Below, piece by piece: positions 36,227-48,464 of a stretch of DNA of 64,000 nt (position 1 is its first letter; each line of letters begins with the position of its first letter). Made by a program: the position numbers and the translations under genes. The stretch is taken from positions 102,651,893 to 102,715,892 of the forward strand of contig NC_082688.1 of the NCBI RefSeq assembly GCF_949987515.2. The letters are read 5' to 3'. This DNA is from Delphinus delphis (lineage: Eukaryota > Chordata > Mammalia > Artiodactyla > Delphinidae). Under the pieces are notes generated by a model. That model worked only from the letters and a program-made list of their open reading frames with translations, searched no databases and was not told the origin of the DNA.

Positions 36227-36639
36227 AAAATAAACGGATCCAATATGCAATAGAATGCCGTTTGGGTGTTGTTTGTTAAATCACCTTTTTCATAAATCAT
36301 GTCTGAGCTTGGCTTGTGCTTCAAAATCTGCCCCCCGACGCCCAGCTCCAAGGGTGGGAGCTTCTGCTTTCCTCTCCTCTGCTGGGCTCCGCCCTGCGCT
36401 CTAACTCGAAGACACGTCTTCACGTTCCTTTTTTCTTTGAGTTTCCAAAGCACACCATCTACCCAGAGGCCTGCCGTTTCCAGAGTGTGGAACACAAGTA
36501 GGCGGTCTGCAGAGTGTCTGTTATTTACCTGTGAGACCCAGGCCGTCCTTCGGTGCCAATGGGTCTCTCAGGTAAATATGAACTTGGGCAGACTCAAAAA
36601 GGAAAGAAAAAAAAAAAAAAGGTAAACATTAAAAGAGGT

Positions 36640-37210
36640 ATTTAGGGAGTTTTAAATGCTGATTCCATTCTTTTTCGTTAAGTACCTTTCTTTCCCCTGC
36701 CCGACTTCAGTCCTCTAAACAGAATATAATTTATGCGATTTCAGTGCTTCTGACGCTGTTCTAATTTAGACCATATTTACAGGCTGAACCTTGTTTTTTT
36801 TACCACATTTGACTGGCTTGACTGCACAGCAACCCGTTTCTGTTAAGCAGTGTTTTGACCTCCCTTTGAAAATTTACTTAGGAGAAGGTGGTATTTCCAA
36901 CAGTGTGTAAAATCATTGATGAAACCAGTTTAACTTTAAAAAAAAAAAGGGGGGGGAGCTCTATTTCCATTCAAGCAGACTTTAAAAAAAAAAAAAACAC
37001 TCTCAAATCCCTCCATTTTCATCCTCACATCTGTCCACCCAGTTAGATTGTTTTACCCCCTTGAAGCTTGTCGAAGTTTCTCAGCTGCATTAGGAAATGC
37101 ACAGGAATCTGTTCCTTTCCAAAGAGGGCGAGGTCTGAGCGCCATATCTCTGTCTATTGATTACAGTTTCCAAATGGACACTATTTGAGAGATTCTAAAT
37201 TCTTGCTAAA
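36640..37210. other. Candidate conserved non-coding block
   Basis: Complex AT-leaning sequence, for example 'taatttatgcgatttcagtg' near 36729 and 'ttctaatttagaccatattt', with no repeat. Inference only. Confidence 0.25.
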
Positions 37211-38589
37211 GATAAGAACTTAACAGCGGGGAGAGGTAGGTGAGATCATGTTTTCCAGTCCTGATTTTACGGGTGAGCTCACTGAACACCCAGGTAAACT
37301 GGCACAGTTCCCAGATGGAGTGGGCAGGACCGAGGCCAGGACCCGGTCCCCGGACTCCTCGCCAAGCGCTCTGGCCATCACCTCCCACTGACTGTCTAGC
37401 ACCCGACTCGTGGTTTGAGCAACCAGTGACTTCATTCTGCAGGCCTGACGATCACCAGAAAACAAGAGTACATAAGAAATTTGATCAAAGCCTAGTGCAT
37501 CCAATTATACTTAATACAAGCTGAGAACATTGCTGGAGAAATATCCGAGTTATCAAAGTGAAAACCTCCACCCTTATGCCGGTTTGGGAAGGTCTCTGAT
37601 TTGGAGAATAACTAGTGACGAGAGCCAGAAACTGAGTAAGATCTTAGTTTGAACTTTGAATGTCGTGGGAACTAAACAAACAACTGAGTTAAAAATTTGC
37701 TATTCAACCGAGCATCTTTAAATATGCAGTTTCATTAATATTTTAAAAATATGTATCTGACGGTACACAAATATATGAACAGTAAAGTAAGTAGGACTTG
37801 AAGTGTAAAACATTATGAGCTCCCACTCTCCCTCTCCGCCCCTCCACTCTCTGCTCCCACCCCAGCCAAAAAATACAGTTTTCCAAGAACTGCATTTTTC
37901 TGACATCTTGTGCCTTTTGAGGTCCAGGGAGACTTCCCATTTTCCACACTCAGCACTTTGAGGGCCAGCAGGGTCAAGGCACCAGTATTCCCCGAAGAAC
38001 CCTGAGAGTTCGTCCAGAACAATCCCGCTACTGGGCGCTCCGCCCCTCTCGTTACGAGCTGACATCCATTTCTCAAGGAAGCGTTACCTTTCTGTTGTTG
38101 TTTTCTACCAGACACACAAGGCAAAAAGATGAATCAGAGACATGACGCAGTGACAGCAGTCCCAGACTCAGCTCTAAGTACTGTTCCTTAAACACCATGT
38201 GCCCAGGTTAGAAAAAATAAAATGAAACTTTACGTCATGGTCTCAGAAGCTTCTATTACCACTGAACTGAAATTCACATCTTCTGCTCAACTCTGAGAGC
38301 AGGGACTACAGGGGAAAATGAAAGAAATGATACATGTTTCAAAACTTACAGCAGTTTACATCATGCAAAACTGAGAGGGCCTTAGAGGTTTCATTCTCAC
38401 TGAAGTAGAGTCAGTACAGAATCAGTGAGGTCCCAGGAAAACAGGCCACAGGCACACAATGTAACGTAGGCAAACATGGAAGCAATATCAGATACCTTTC
38501 CCACTGCTTCGTTATGATAAAATTCAGATGCAAATTTTTTACTAGTTAAATAATGTGACAGGGTTATAGGAGACATCCAAGCATTCATA

Positions 38590-39770
38590 AGTTAAGTAAT
38601 ATGCTCTGCAGATTATTAATATGATGATCATACACACTGACTTTATTAAACGAAATATCTGAAATACACGGTCTGCCTTTTATTTCATTTTTTAAATTGT
38701 GCTCTATATTTTTATGTAAACAAGACATATATTTTGTGTGTGTTATATAAAGTTCTTATATAAACAAGATTCTAAGTTTCTTTCATCTTTTTCTTGCCTA
38801 ACCCAAAACTGCAGGATTAGGTTAAATGAGTGTTTATATTTCCAATCATCATTTAAAGAAAAAAAAAAAGTTTTCTTTTCACTTCTACAGTAACTCAAAC
38901 TTATCCTGAGTTGTGAAAACTGGCATTGTGTACACAATTACCGAAGAGGATTAATAGGTGGAAAGTCATCACAGAATCTGAAAATTCTGTTTAGGGAGAG
39001 CTGATGACTGGTGATTTCAGATCTGACTTTGCACAGCTGCCAAAGGAAAGTTAAAATTACATCTAAAGGATGAACAGCTGTGGTCAAAATTATGCTGCAA
39101 TGTTAATCTTTATGAACTTCTTTGATAGGATTCAAACCAATGCCAAAATTATCCAGAGATTCCTTCCACAGAATGAGTCAGAGTTACCATGTTCTAAGGT
39201 TTGGGTCTTCTTGCAAATAAAATAATAGTAAATTTGATTACATTAAAACTCTCCTCAGATGAAAATTAAAAATGCAACTCTGTTGCATCATGCTTTTTTA
39301 TAAAGATGAATTAAAATGTCTTCATTGCTTTTAAAGCATGTGGTTAAAATTATTAAATTATTATTAAATCTACTTCTCAAAAACCACTTGCAGCTTTTTT
39401 TCCATGTTTTTCCACATGTTACAATGGAGATCCCTAAAATTTTGCCAATTTGGCAACAGGTCCCATAGATGGTTATTAAGCAATGCTCAACTGTTAAGCT
39501 TTCTAACTTTCATAATATTTTGTAGTCCCCTACAGAACGCAAACTACCATTCTCCATCTTTAGAATAATTCGTAATGTTCTGGGCAAAACCTTAGGAAAA
39601 TGACACAGAGTTAGAGTTAGTTGCCAAGATACAATATATTTCTACTGAAGACTAATAATATTTGGAAATGATTTCCTGTATTTCTTCTCTACTTATTTGT
39701 TAACCTGATATAGTTTCCAGGGTTTGGAATGTTCATGCCTTTTGTATTCTAAAAAGAGATTAGGGGCTTC
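38590..39770. other. Candidate conserved non-coding block
   Basis: AT-rich, non-repetitive, with motif-dense segments such as 'tcacagaatctgaaaattct', 'caaaattatgctgcaatg' and 'aactctgttgcatcatg'. There are no open frames longer than 64 codons in either direction. Typical texture of a distal enhancer cluster, not proof. Confidence 0.3.
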
Positions 39771-39999
39771 CTGAAAAAGACCAAAAAATCAACTTACTTT
39801 CCCTAGCTTGAGTCCCACTTCATGCTGAAGGTCTCTCAAGCCTTCCAAGTAAACATAACTGTGCATATATTAGTGGTGCTTGCTTTGAAAAAAACAAAAA
39901 GAGAAAAAAAGAAAGGAAGGTTGGCCTTTCCCTGTAAATATGGACTCGTAAGCCTCTAAATGATTTGCCAGGCCGAACCAGATAATAAAGGGTTTAAAC

Positions 40000-40260
40000 T
40001 TTGCCACTTTGGGGTTAATGTGAAAGGCTTGTCAACATCAGATTGTTTAGACATTAAAAGGAACGCGCTGTGTGCCTCCTTTTAAACCCCATGTTCACTT
40101 GAGTTGCAGCGCCCAGTGAATTTACCCAGCTGTAAGTGATTCCAGATGCTCTGCAGTGACAAGCTTCAGTCTCAGGGTACTTATTCATTTCACATTAAAA
40201 TCTCATGTTCCCAGGTCTGAGCTGTTATCTGCCTGAGATCTGATTAGGGAATACAGCAAA
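40000..40260. other. Candidate conserved non-coding block
   Basis: Complex sequence with 'cagattgtttagacattaaa' and 'gtaagtgattccagatgctc'; no repeats, no open frame. Inference from texture. Confidence 0.25.
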
Positions 40261-41469
40261 GAGGCATTTCCAAACCCAGAGCCTGCCCTGACTCCCTGGC
40301 ACCGATCTCTGACCATCAGGCATCTCAGCGCGAGGGAGAGGCGCTCGGAGGTGACAGCAAAGGGGAGGGTGCGGGCTCAGATCTATCATTCTTATACACA
40401 TCACCTATGCCAAGGCCTTCCACGAGGCTATCTCACTGACTCCTGGATGGAGCCCTGGCATCCCAGCCTGGCTAATTCCGCAATCCAACACAAGCTTCCT
40501 CCCCCCAGTTAAAAGGGGCGGGGCATGTGATTTTGTACACTGTCTGGCACGGCACCCGAGCATGAGGAAGGGCACTCAATCAATGCAGTATGAGTGACGA
40601 TTGATTTGCCAGGTCCACAAGCCTTCAATTCTCTCTCTGGCCCCCAGCTATGTGCGGACCACGACAGAAGAAGGAAAGTAGAAGGGCGAGGGAAGAGAAG
40701 GAAACAGAAAGGAGGTCAGGGGCATAGAGAGAGCACCTAATTCCACCAAGCTGCTTGTGCCTTTATTCCCACGCAAAGGAGTGACGGTCCTTCCTGACCT
40801 CTGGCACGAACAGGGTACTTCGATCTGAGTCTGTTTTTATTTCTTTACCCAAAGTGCGGAAGTACAAACGCTATTGGCTGACAGTTTCTTCCATAACACA
40901 CGTCAAAGACATTTTTCAGGTTACAGAAATATTAGGTGAGATGAAGACCGTGGACAGAGATTAAAGATAATGGAGGCCATGTGGGGAGGATGCTACCTCT
41001 GTGATGCCCGAGTTAGGGAAAAAAATTAGGATCTTTTTTTTTTTTTTTTTTTTTTTAATTTTCCCCTCCAGCTAGGTTTTGGGTTTGGTTTGGGCTTTCC
41101 TGTCCTGTTTTGTTTTGTCTTACCCCGTTGTCACTTTGAAGAGGTGGAGAGAAAGCACCAAGAGTCCCCAGCTGATCAACTGTGGTCACAGGCTGCTGGG
41201 CAGCCCCAGAGCCCGTCAGGAGCTCCTGTCACTGGACTCTCGTCACACTGGAAGCTCCAGAAAACATGCATTGAATACTGTAACCGCCACCCCACACACT
41301 CAGCCTCCCCCAGGAGGAGTGGAAAAGAATCACTCAAACCCCCAGGTTCAGAAGGGAGAGGATTTAAGAAGTCAGGGTAGCCCCCGACCCGCCTTGGGGG
41401 GCTTGCATGAGGAAAACGAGACGGCCACATGCAAGGGGAGCGGCGGCATTTGGTCTGGTGGAAGGCAGC

Positions 41470-42010
41470 TTTTCTTTTATGACTGCTAAACGCCTGCCTT
41501 TCTCCCTAAGCAATTACAGTGCTGTTTCCCATCAAGATGGCTGTTAGCAGGGATCTCCAAGTTGCTGCAAATAAATCAAAAATGCTATTGGCAGCTGTCT
41601 GGAGAGTGGCCTGGATGGTCATTCGGGTCATTCCGTGATGGCGGTAAAGGGCATCGCAGCAATGGTCCGAGCCGAGCTGTAGCTTGCAGCTGAAGGAAAG
41701 AGGGCAGCAGCCCCCTGAGGCCCAAATGGGTCAAAGGGAAAGGTATACTGCAGGTTCAGAACCGGAGGGCACCTATGAACTTGAACTCCTCCTGCCCCTT
41801 GGCAGTGTTTTGCCCAAAGACACACAACCAAGGCACCTCCCTTCTGCACTTGGAGTGGCACCGAATGCTGTCATTACAGTTAATTAGAAGCAGCACAAAG
41901 GGGCGATTCGGTGCACGGTGGGCACAATTCATGTCGTAATGAAAGCTTTTAGAAGATGATGCCGAGGACGCTTGTTAGACACTGAGCGCAAATAACAGGT
42001 CTGATGCCAG
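41470..42010. other. Candidate conserved non-coding block
   Basis: Contains 'gtcattacagttaattagaa' at about 41869, a dense homeodomain-type site, and 'caaataaatcaaaaatgcta' near 41569. No repeat remnant. Short frames are unrecognised. Confidence 0.3.
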
Positions 42011-42144
42011 GGGGGATTTCACTCTACAACTTGCGGTGGCTTCTGGCTGGAGAACAGGCTGCTCAAACCTTGTGGCACCTTTGATCTTCTTGCGCCGTGG
42101 AGGGTTCTCAGAATATCAGGCCTGAACCTGTCTTTGTGGGATTG

Positions 42145-42170
42145 TACACACACACACACACACACACACC
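42145..42170. repeat. (CA)n microsatellite
   Basis: About 12 CA units. Confidence 0.95.
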
Positions 42171-42539
42171 CATGAAGGATCCACCGAGAGAGTCATGGTG
42201 AGTCTCCCGCGGCATGGTACAATCCTCCGCTCACTCTGTCATTTTCACACCCGTATCCCACAGAACCATGACCGGTGACTTGCCGTCTATCCCACAGATG
42301 CAGAAGGCATCTCCTCCACGACAGTGGAGTGAAATGAGAGTAAATGATTTGGGGAAAGCTGCCAGGGGCGTTTGGAGGCCAGGTGGGCTGTGTCCTCGGA
42401 GGGAAATGCGTGCTCGGGAAGGAGCAGTCCCCGCGCCGGACAGGCTCCATGTGCCAGCTGCAGACCCAAGCCCTGCCCCCGGCCCCCGAGTCACTTTGTG
42501 TCATGCCACACAGCATTTGGATCTGGAGACGGCTGTGGC

Positions 42540-43080
42540 ATGCTGCGTAATATTTTTAAAAGCCCATTTCCCTGTTCAAGGGGGAAGCAGGTGGAAAGCA
42601 GAACCCCTGAAGGGCAGATACTTTGAAAGGCCCCACAGGCAATTCTCCAATAAAAGAGCGAGCAAAGCTGGCATATATCCCAAACTTTCAAATTGACCTT
42701 CTCTCTTGATCTGGGACTTAATGCCTCCAAACCAAACTAATTCCAAAAGTCACCTTCTCAACTTCTCTGCACAATTTTTTTTTTTTAAACAAATGAAAGC
42801 TCAGGTAGAGGCTCCCCTCGCAGCCCTTCTGACGTCCTTAGCTGCTTAAATTAAATCTGAATGGTTCGTCTCTTTTTATTATACGATGGGCCATATGTCA
42901 CCAAAATAAAAACCCAGCTGAAATCCCAGTACAGATAAAGGGCATGAAAGGCTGTTCCGGCCACAAAATAGAGACCCTGTTTAAATCTTATTAAACAATA
43001 ACACCCACCCAAGCAACCCCTCCCCCTCTGGAAAAAAAAAATTCAGGAAGGAAATTGTGGTTAAATCATCTCATAGTTTG
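42540..43080. other. Candidate conserved non-coding block
   Basis: One of the most enhancer-like stretches: 'gctgcttaaattaaatctga', 'ctctttttattatacgatgg', 'ccatatgtcaccaaaataaa' and 'ctgtttaaatcttattaaac' all lie within 180 bp (42840-43000). The E-box catatg and several TAAT/TTAAAT cores are visible. No repeats. Confidence 0.35.
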
Positions 43081-43276
43081 GCAAAAACTTCTACCTCTGA
43101 AAAATGAAAAGGGGGAAAAAAAACCCTTCATTCTGTGCTGGACTCACACAGGCTAATAAAAAGCAGGACTGTATTGCTTTGCACTGTAGCTGTCAAATTC
43201 TCAGCAATGAAATACAGATCCTGACTCTCCCCGTCCCTGGAGTCCTACCCCCTCAGACCACCAAAAAAGGAACAAC

Positions 43277-43303
43277 GGGGCCAGGGGTGGGGTGGTGGGT
43301 GGG
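43277..43303 (+). other. Potential G-quadruplex
   Basis: Five G runs of 3-4 separated by 1-3 bases. In repeat-poor unique DNA. Confidence 0.5.
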
Positions 43304-43567
43304 ACATCATTTATCCTCTCCCACTCCAGAGTGAATCTTGTTTGTTGCTTTGTTTTATTTTTAATTTTTGTTTTTCTGGCCTGCACATCTCTTTTCCTGA
43401 ATCAAGTTTCCACGGTTCTTATGAACAGAGTTGATAGATATGTAAGGGGGTGTTTGGGGTTTTGGCTTTAAAGAGCTGTGATTCTGCTTTCTTACAAAGA
43501 TACTACACACTCACATTCAGGGGAGTTCGGGCATTGCCACACTGGTATGTGCGTCTTTAAATTAAGA

Positions 43568-43606
43568 AAAGAAAGAGAGTGAGAGAGAGAGTGAGAGAGA
43601 GAGAGA
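43568..43606. repeat. (GA)n microsatellite
   Basis: Interrupted ga repeat with gtga breaks; a polypurine tract. Confidence 0.95.
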
Positions 43607-45563
43607 TCAAAAAGAAAAAACATTTCCATTTCACAAGGTCCCCTAGTGGCCTCAAACACTCCTCCTCCACCATCAAAAATTCATAAAGGGGATCAGCATT
43701 CTTTACCGAATGGATCCCCGTGGCACCATAGACCTTGTTGGGGAGAGAGGTAATAAATATCGAATTATACACCTCATGGGAAGAAAGGACTGAAGACGCG
43801 GCTTCAAGCCCTCCACGTGGTCCCTGGGGGAGCAGGGTCCAGACTCAAGGTCCAGCGCAGAAAGGAAATGGGTCAAGTGGGTCAATTTCTAGACCAATGA
43901 CCTTTGACCTGCTTAATGACACTGGGAGGCCACCACTAAAAAAAAAAAAAGATGCCAAATGTCTTGGAGGAAAGATGTGGGAGGAAGGGTGCCTTGGGGA
44001 CCACAAGAAAACTGCAACCACGGCATTGCGTGGGGGACGATCTGTGGACCCCCTTGCTAACTGCGATTTGTCCTTGGGAGGATTTGTCCGGCTAAGTGGT
44101 AGAATGTCCCAGAGTGGAGAACTTCATTTATGTATCAACTCTTTGGGGCTCCCAGCCCCCGGAATGGCTCATCTTCTGCCTGAAACTCCAAGAGCCTTTC
44201 TTGCTCATTCCATCTCTTGCCCATGGCAGAGCCCCCCCCTCTCCCTATGATGCCCCCAAGCCTTCTGCCTCATACCCGCTGCTGACCCTCACTTCCGGCT
44301 GCCACCATCCTGTGAGCAGCCACACACGTGGCCTCAGTGCTCGGCTGTCCTGCCCCACTCCCTCTGCGCATGCATTTGGCCATCTCCCTATTTCTATCTC
44401 CTAGCCAGCAGGAGCTCCCAGCCCCCATGCCACCCTCCCACACCTCACACCGTCACGGATGCCCAGTCGATGCTCTGTCATCCATGTCGATTGTTGCAAA
44501 GCAAAACGAAGAGTCTGGGTTCCAAAATGAAATGTACAGGGCAACGGAAGTGGGGAGAAAAGCACAACCAAGTGTGTCCAGAGAGCACCTATCTGCATCC
44601 TCCTGGTTTAAAAATGTGCACAGTTATCCATTCAATAAACAGTATACAGAATAGGTACCCAGTACTCCTTTCCTTAAATCAAAGGATCTAGATGTTCAAA
44701 ATCATCTCGCAACTAAATGCAAGTTAGGAGTCTCACAATTGGTTCATACAGTTTTCTACGGACCAGAACACTTTCAGGTAGTCTCACGGTGCTCCTGGAC
44801 TAAGCTTGGAAAATAAATAAATAAAAAGCACTTGGCTGCACTGGTCCCAGAGGGAGGTCCCAGGAGTTCCAGCCCCTCATATTAATATATCAAGCTGACC
44901 CAATTAGAGTTGGGATTCGGATGGGCATTTTTAGCTCCTGCTCTCAGAGACCTGGGCTGAAGTTCCCGTTTATGCTTCAAAAACAGTTAAAGCCCTTCTT
45001 CATCCTCTACACTCTCTGAACTCTACTGCCAACTCCATGAGCTAGTCCTTCAGACATCTGCTAAATGGTAAGTGGCGAGAAAACTGCCCAGAACACCCAC
45101 ACTGAGCTGTACTTTCTCCCCGTTCCCAGAACAAGGGCTGGGCGGCTGCGAGCCTGAGCCCTCTTCAGCTGGACTCCGTAGCAAAAGCCCCCGCCCAGTT
45201 AGCTGGTGACTCCACAACTTCACCCTTATCCTCTCCATCCTTCTCACTCCTGGCCCCTTCCGCAGTGCCTCTGACCCTCCACCAAAAAGTAGGTATGAGA
45301 AGTACAAGGTGAAACTCAGATCAGTGCCAGGAGAAGAGTTTTAGTGCCAGGCTCCGTGGGGGAGGAGCCTGAAACTACCACCTAAAAGGAGGCTGGGGGA
45401 TTGTGTGTGGATTTCGCTGATCTGTGTTTACACTGCCCTCCAAGACCATCAAGAGGCCCGTTCGGTGGCTCCTAACCTTTTGAGAATGGTAACCCCTTAG
45501 TGCTGTCAGATTTCACCAGCCACTCTCCTTTCACCTCCACCTCCATGGAGGGAAAAAGTGTTC

Positions 45564-45956
45564 TGTTCCTTTTTTTTTTTTTTTTTTAAAGGGAAGGTTG
45601 CCCAATTACAAATTCTAGATTTGTTTTGTTTTGTTTTTAAATGTATTTATTTATTTATATTTAGTTTTGACTGTGTTGGGTCTTTGTTTCTGTGTGAGAG
45701 CTTTCTCTAGTTGCGGCAAGTGGGGGCCACTCTTCATCGCGGTGCGCGGGCCTCTCACTATCGCGGCCTCTCGTTGCGGAGCACAGGCTCCAGATGCACA
45801 GACTCAGCAGTTGTGAGCAGTTGTGGCTCACGGGCCCAGTTGCTCCGCGGCATGTGGGATCCTCCCAGACCAGGGCTCGAACCCGTGTCCCCTGCATTGG
45901 CAGGCAGATTCTCAACCACTGCGCCAACAGGGAAGCCCCTGTTCCTTTTTTTTTTT
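45564..45956 (-). mobile_element. CHR SINE, long form, with probable 3' transduction
   Basis: Minus-strand SINE body at about 45638-45938: read in reverse it starts at the 'ccagggaagccc' end, has B box 'gggttcgagcc' and ends with aaataaat units. Matching 'ctgttcc' plus T runs at 45564 and 45939 look like the target-site duplication. Between the left copy's poly(T) (ends 45587) and the SINE tail lie about 50 bases of non-SINE DNA, so the inserted RNA seems to have contained downstream flank before its poly(A). Confidence 0.8.
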
Positions 45957-46044
45957 AGTCAACATTGGTTTAACTTATTTCAGTTTTCAGAATATGGAAC
46001 AGGTCCTTAAATTCAACAGAAACATACAAGGGTGACATACGCAC

Positions 46045-46205
46045 CTAATTTTTTGTGTTTATGTTATACCATGTTATTATGTTATTATAATGTATATAAA
46101 CATTGTATATAAATGTATTGGTATATATCCATATATTATATTTATATATTATTAATATGTTACATTTATACATTTCTATTTATAAGGTTTATATTTATAG
46201 GTAAG
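46045..46205. repeat. AT-rich low-complexity tract
   Basis: Runs of tatata, attatta and tttatat units, near 85-90 percent A+T. Confidence 0.85.
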
Positions 46206-46234
46206 ATAGGTCTAATAATCTTGATTCTATGGTG

Positions 46235-46330
46235 AAAAAATGAGACTCAAAGTAGTTCAACGGCTCTCTACAAATCACCCAGCTAATACGTAGCAGAACA
46301 AGGACTCACACCCTCATCTTCTCTACAGGC
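46235..46330 (-). mobile_element. MIR-like fragment
   Basis: 'gaaaaaatgagactcaaagt', 'aaatcacccagctaatacgt', 'cagaacaaggactcacacc' follow the complement of the MIR core. Confidence 0.55.
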
Positions 46331-46394
46331 ACGAATATGTTCATCCCAGCATTTTTGGAAGTAAAACATTTAGAACTTCTAGATCTCAAAAATA

Positions 46395-46710
46395 ACACTG
46401 AAATGGTTAAGTATATTACGTCACATTCATCTGCTCAGTGGAAGAGTATCTACTCATTAGAAAAAGCACAAAGAATATATCAGAGCCTGGAAAATGCTTT
46501 TCACTCAATGTGAAAGTTGAAATAACAGAATACAAAATCACTTGCACTCTAACAGGCATAAAAATACACCCATAAAGAAGACTGAAGGGAACACACAAAA
46601 GTGAAAATCGTTATGCTCAAGTGCGGAGACTTAGAGCGATTTTTTTTCCTTCTATTTTCCAGACTTTTATTTTGCTTTGCTATTTCATTTTATAACTGGA
46701 AAGAAAACTG
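46395..46710 (+). mobile_element. Ancient L1 3' end
   Basis: 'cctggaaaatgcttttcact', 'gaatacaaaatcacttgcac', 'tctattttccagacttttat' in the order of old L1M 3' UTRs. No intact frame. Confidence 0.6.
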
Positions 46711-48464
46711 ATCAAACACATGTCCCCAGATCCAAGCTCAGTGCTGCCCCCCATGGGAAGATGTCTTTCACTCCCCTGGCCGCTCACCGGCACCCCTTTC
46801 TGGGACTGGGCTTTGGGTTCCCAGCACTACCTAGGTAGCTGGAAGCAAGGACACGTCAGGACTCCCAAGTTCCAGTCTCCAAGGTCACCCCCTCAGCCCC
46901 AGCTTCCCGAGCTCTGGGCTCGGCTCTTGGCTGTGTGTAGTCCCCGTTCATCAGGGGCCTCTGGGCTTATGAATTATGAAAGCTCTCTGGGTGTGCCCAC
47001 TGGTGCATCTGGATCAGCTGAGACCCGAGGGCTGGAGACATAACAAAGGATTTCCCCCCTTGGTATCAATGTCAATTTAAAAACCAAAAACTTTGCTTTG
47101 TGAACTTTATCCTTCCACGTCGGTGGGGTGTTGTTTAAAAGATACCTTAGGATAACTGCTCAATGATTGCTTTAAAAATACAGAGTAAAATCGAAGCACT
47201 CTTTTCAATGGTGGATTTTTTTTTCCCCTCCACGTTTGCCACGCTGCCGTATGCTGGGTTCTCTCCTCTGAGAGCTCGTGGTAATGGGTACCAGCGTCAA
47301 GGAGAGGTGTGGGGCTAACCAAAAGGTGTGGGTTTACTTTGTGGGTTTATGTAGGTACTTGGATGTAAACTGGAATCCCCCCCAAAAATATTTCTGGAAT
47401 GTGAAATCGAGGAGGAGCTAGGTCTTCAAATTTATGAAGACTGTAACAGCTAGAGCATTTCACAGAGCAGCGCAAAAAAAAAAAAAAAAAAAGGGTCTGT
47501 TTCGCTGGAACAGTCTTGGCCGACTAAATTTGAGTGTCAGATTCACACACAGTTGCATTAGCCATATAATTAAAAGCGTATGTAAACAGACTCCAAAATC
47601 CAGGTTTGCTTACATTTATAAGCAAGCAAGGCACAGAGCCTGGGAAAACTCAATGGGCTCCATCAAGCCTGCTAGCACCTCAGAACACCCAGCACCCCAC
47701 ACGCCCAGTTTCCAGGCGATGACATTTGCCCAGTGTTCCTTGATGCCTAGATTCTGGGAACAGCCCAGGGTTCTTTCTTTGGGTAGAGGCCGTCAGATTT
47801 TTACAGAATGAGATCTGCAAAGCTCAGATCTGTAGCTACCCGTCCTGGGTGTTCTCAAAGATTATCCACCCACTCCCTGAAACTGAGAAACATCTCAAAA
47901 AAAGAGACTTCTGCCAAGACAAAACAAAACAAAAAAACCCCACGCCTCTACAATAAGCAAAGGAAAAGGTATCTTTCTTCTGCCTTCAGATCTCAGGGAC
48001 AGTAGATTCTGCTCTTAAGGGGGAGAACTGTTTGATATTTGAAAAGCGATAAAACAGAACTGAGCAAAGCATGGGCTGCCATGGAGAGGAAAGTTACCAA
48101 GATGGGAATTCACCAGTACAATTCAGGCCGCCAATGAGTTCTCGGTATGCCCCGGGGCTCCACGTGGCAGGCCCCCTCTTTTCTGCCAACACTGTATGAG
48201 ACGTACCCTTTAAATTGGCTGGGAATTTAGCCACCATCTTCTCTGAAATACCCAGTGGCTGCATATAAAATATATGGTGCCACCGCAGATTTCTTCACGC
48301 ATGATATACACATAAAATTTCAGCCTACTCTCTCAGTAAACCCAGGAGGTAGGCCCCTGGAGAGCTAGGCAGGATACATGGTCCAGGGGACTGGAAAAGT
48401 TTCCTGAGTCAACGTGGCCCTAATGAGAAAGCCAGGCACTCACTGGAGAAGCCAGATTTCTGAA
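46711..48464. other. Unique non-coding DNA
   Basis: No gene. A poly(A) run of about 20 at 47474-47492 is not attached to any SINE I can recognise. Overlapping short frames only. Confidence 0.5.

Larger units (their letters stand above)
36243..42144. other. Repeat-poor unique DNA
   Basis: Nearly 6 kb without any SINE, L1, or clear MIR/L2 fragment. No gene is recognisable. Contains an A11-G8 homopolymer junction at 36938-36956 and a poly(T) run near 41034-41056. Several subregions are listed as candidate conserved elements. Confidence 0.55.
42171..45563. other. Repeat-poor unique DNA
   Basis: No recognisable gene. Open frames of 160 codons (42214-42696) and 171 codons (43735-44250) overlap several others in different frames and match no known family. 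A G-rich stretch at 43277-43303 could fold as a quadruplex. Confidence 0.5.

Noticed and set aside
35716..36495. 259-codon minus-strand open frame, the longest in the window
   Set aside because: Its middle is the reverse complement of the CHR SINE at 36017-36226; the same peptide stretch recurs at every short-form SINE. No conserved coding part outside it.
42214..42696. 160-codon plus-strand open frame with five overlapping frames
   Set aside because: Many overlapping frames in both directions indicate GC-rich chance openness; no family recognised.
43735..44250. 171-codon plus-strand open frame
   Set aside because: Overlaps other frames on both strands, low-complexity lysine run from an A13 tract, no known domain and no exon context.
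47474..47492. Poly(A) run that might be the tail of a processed pseudogene or SINE
   Set aside because: The preceding sequence matches no SINE or recognisable gene, and no target-site duplication could be found.
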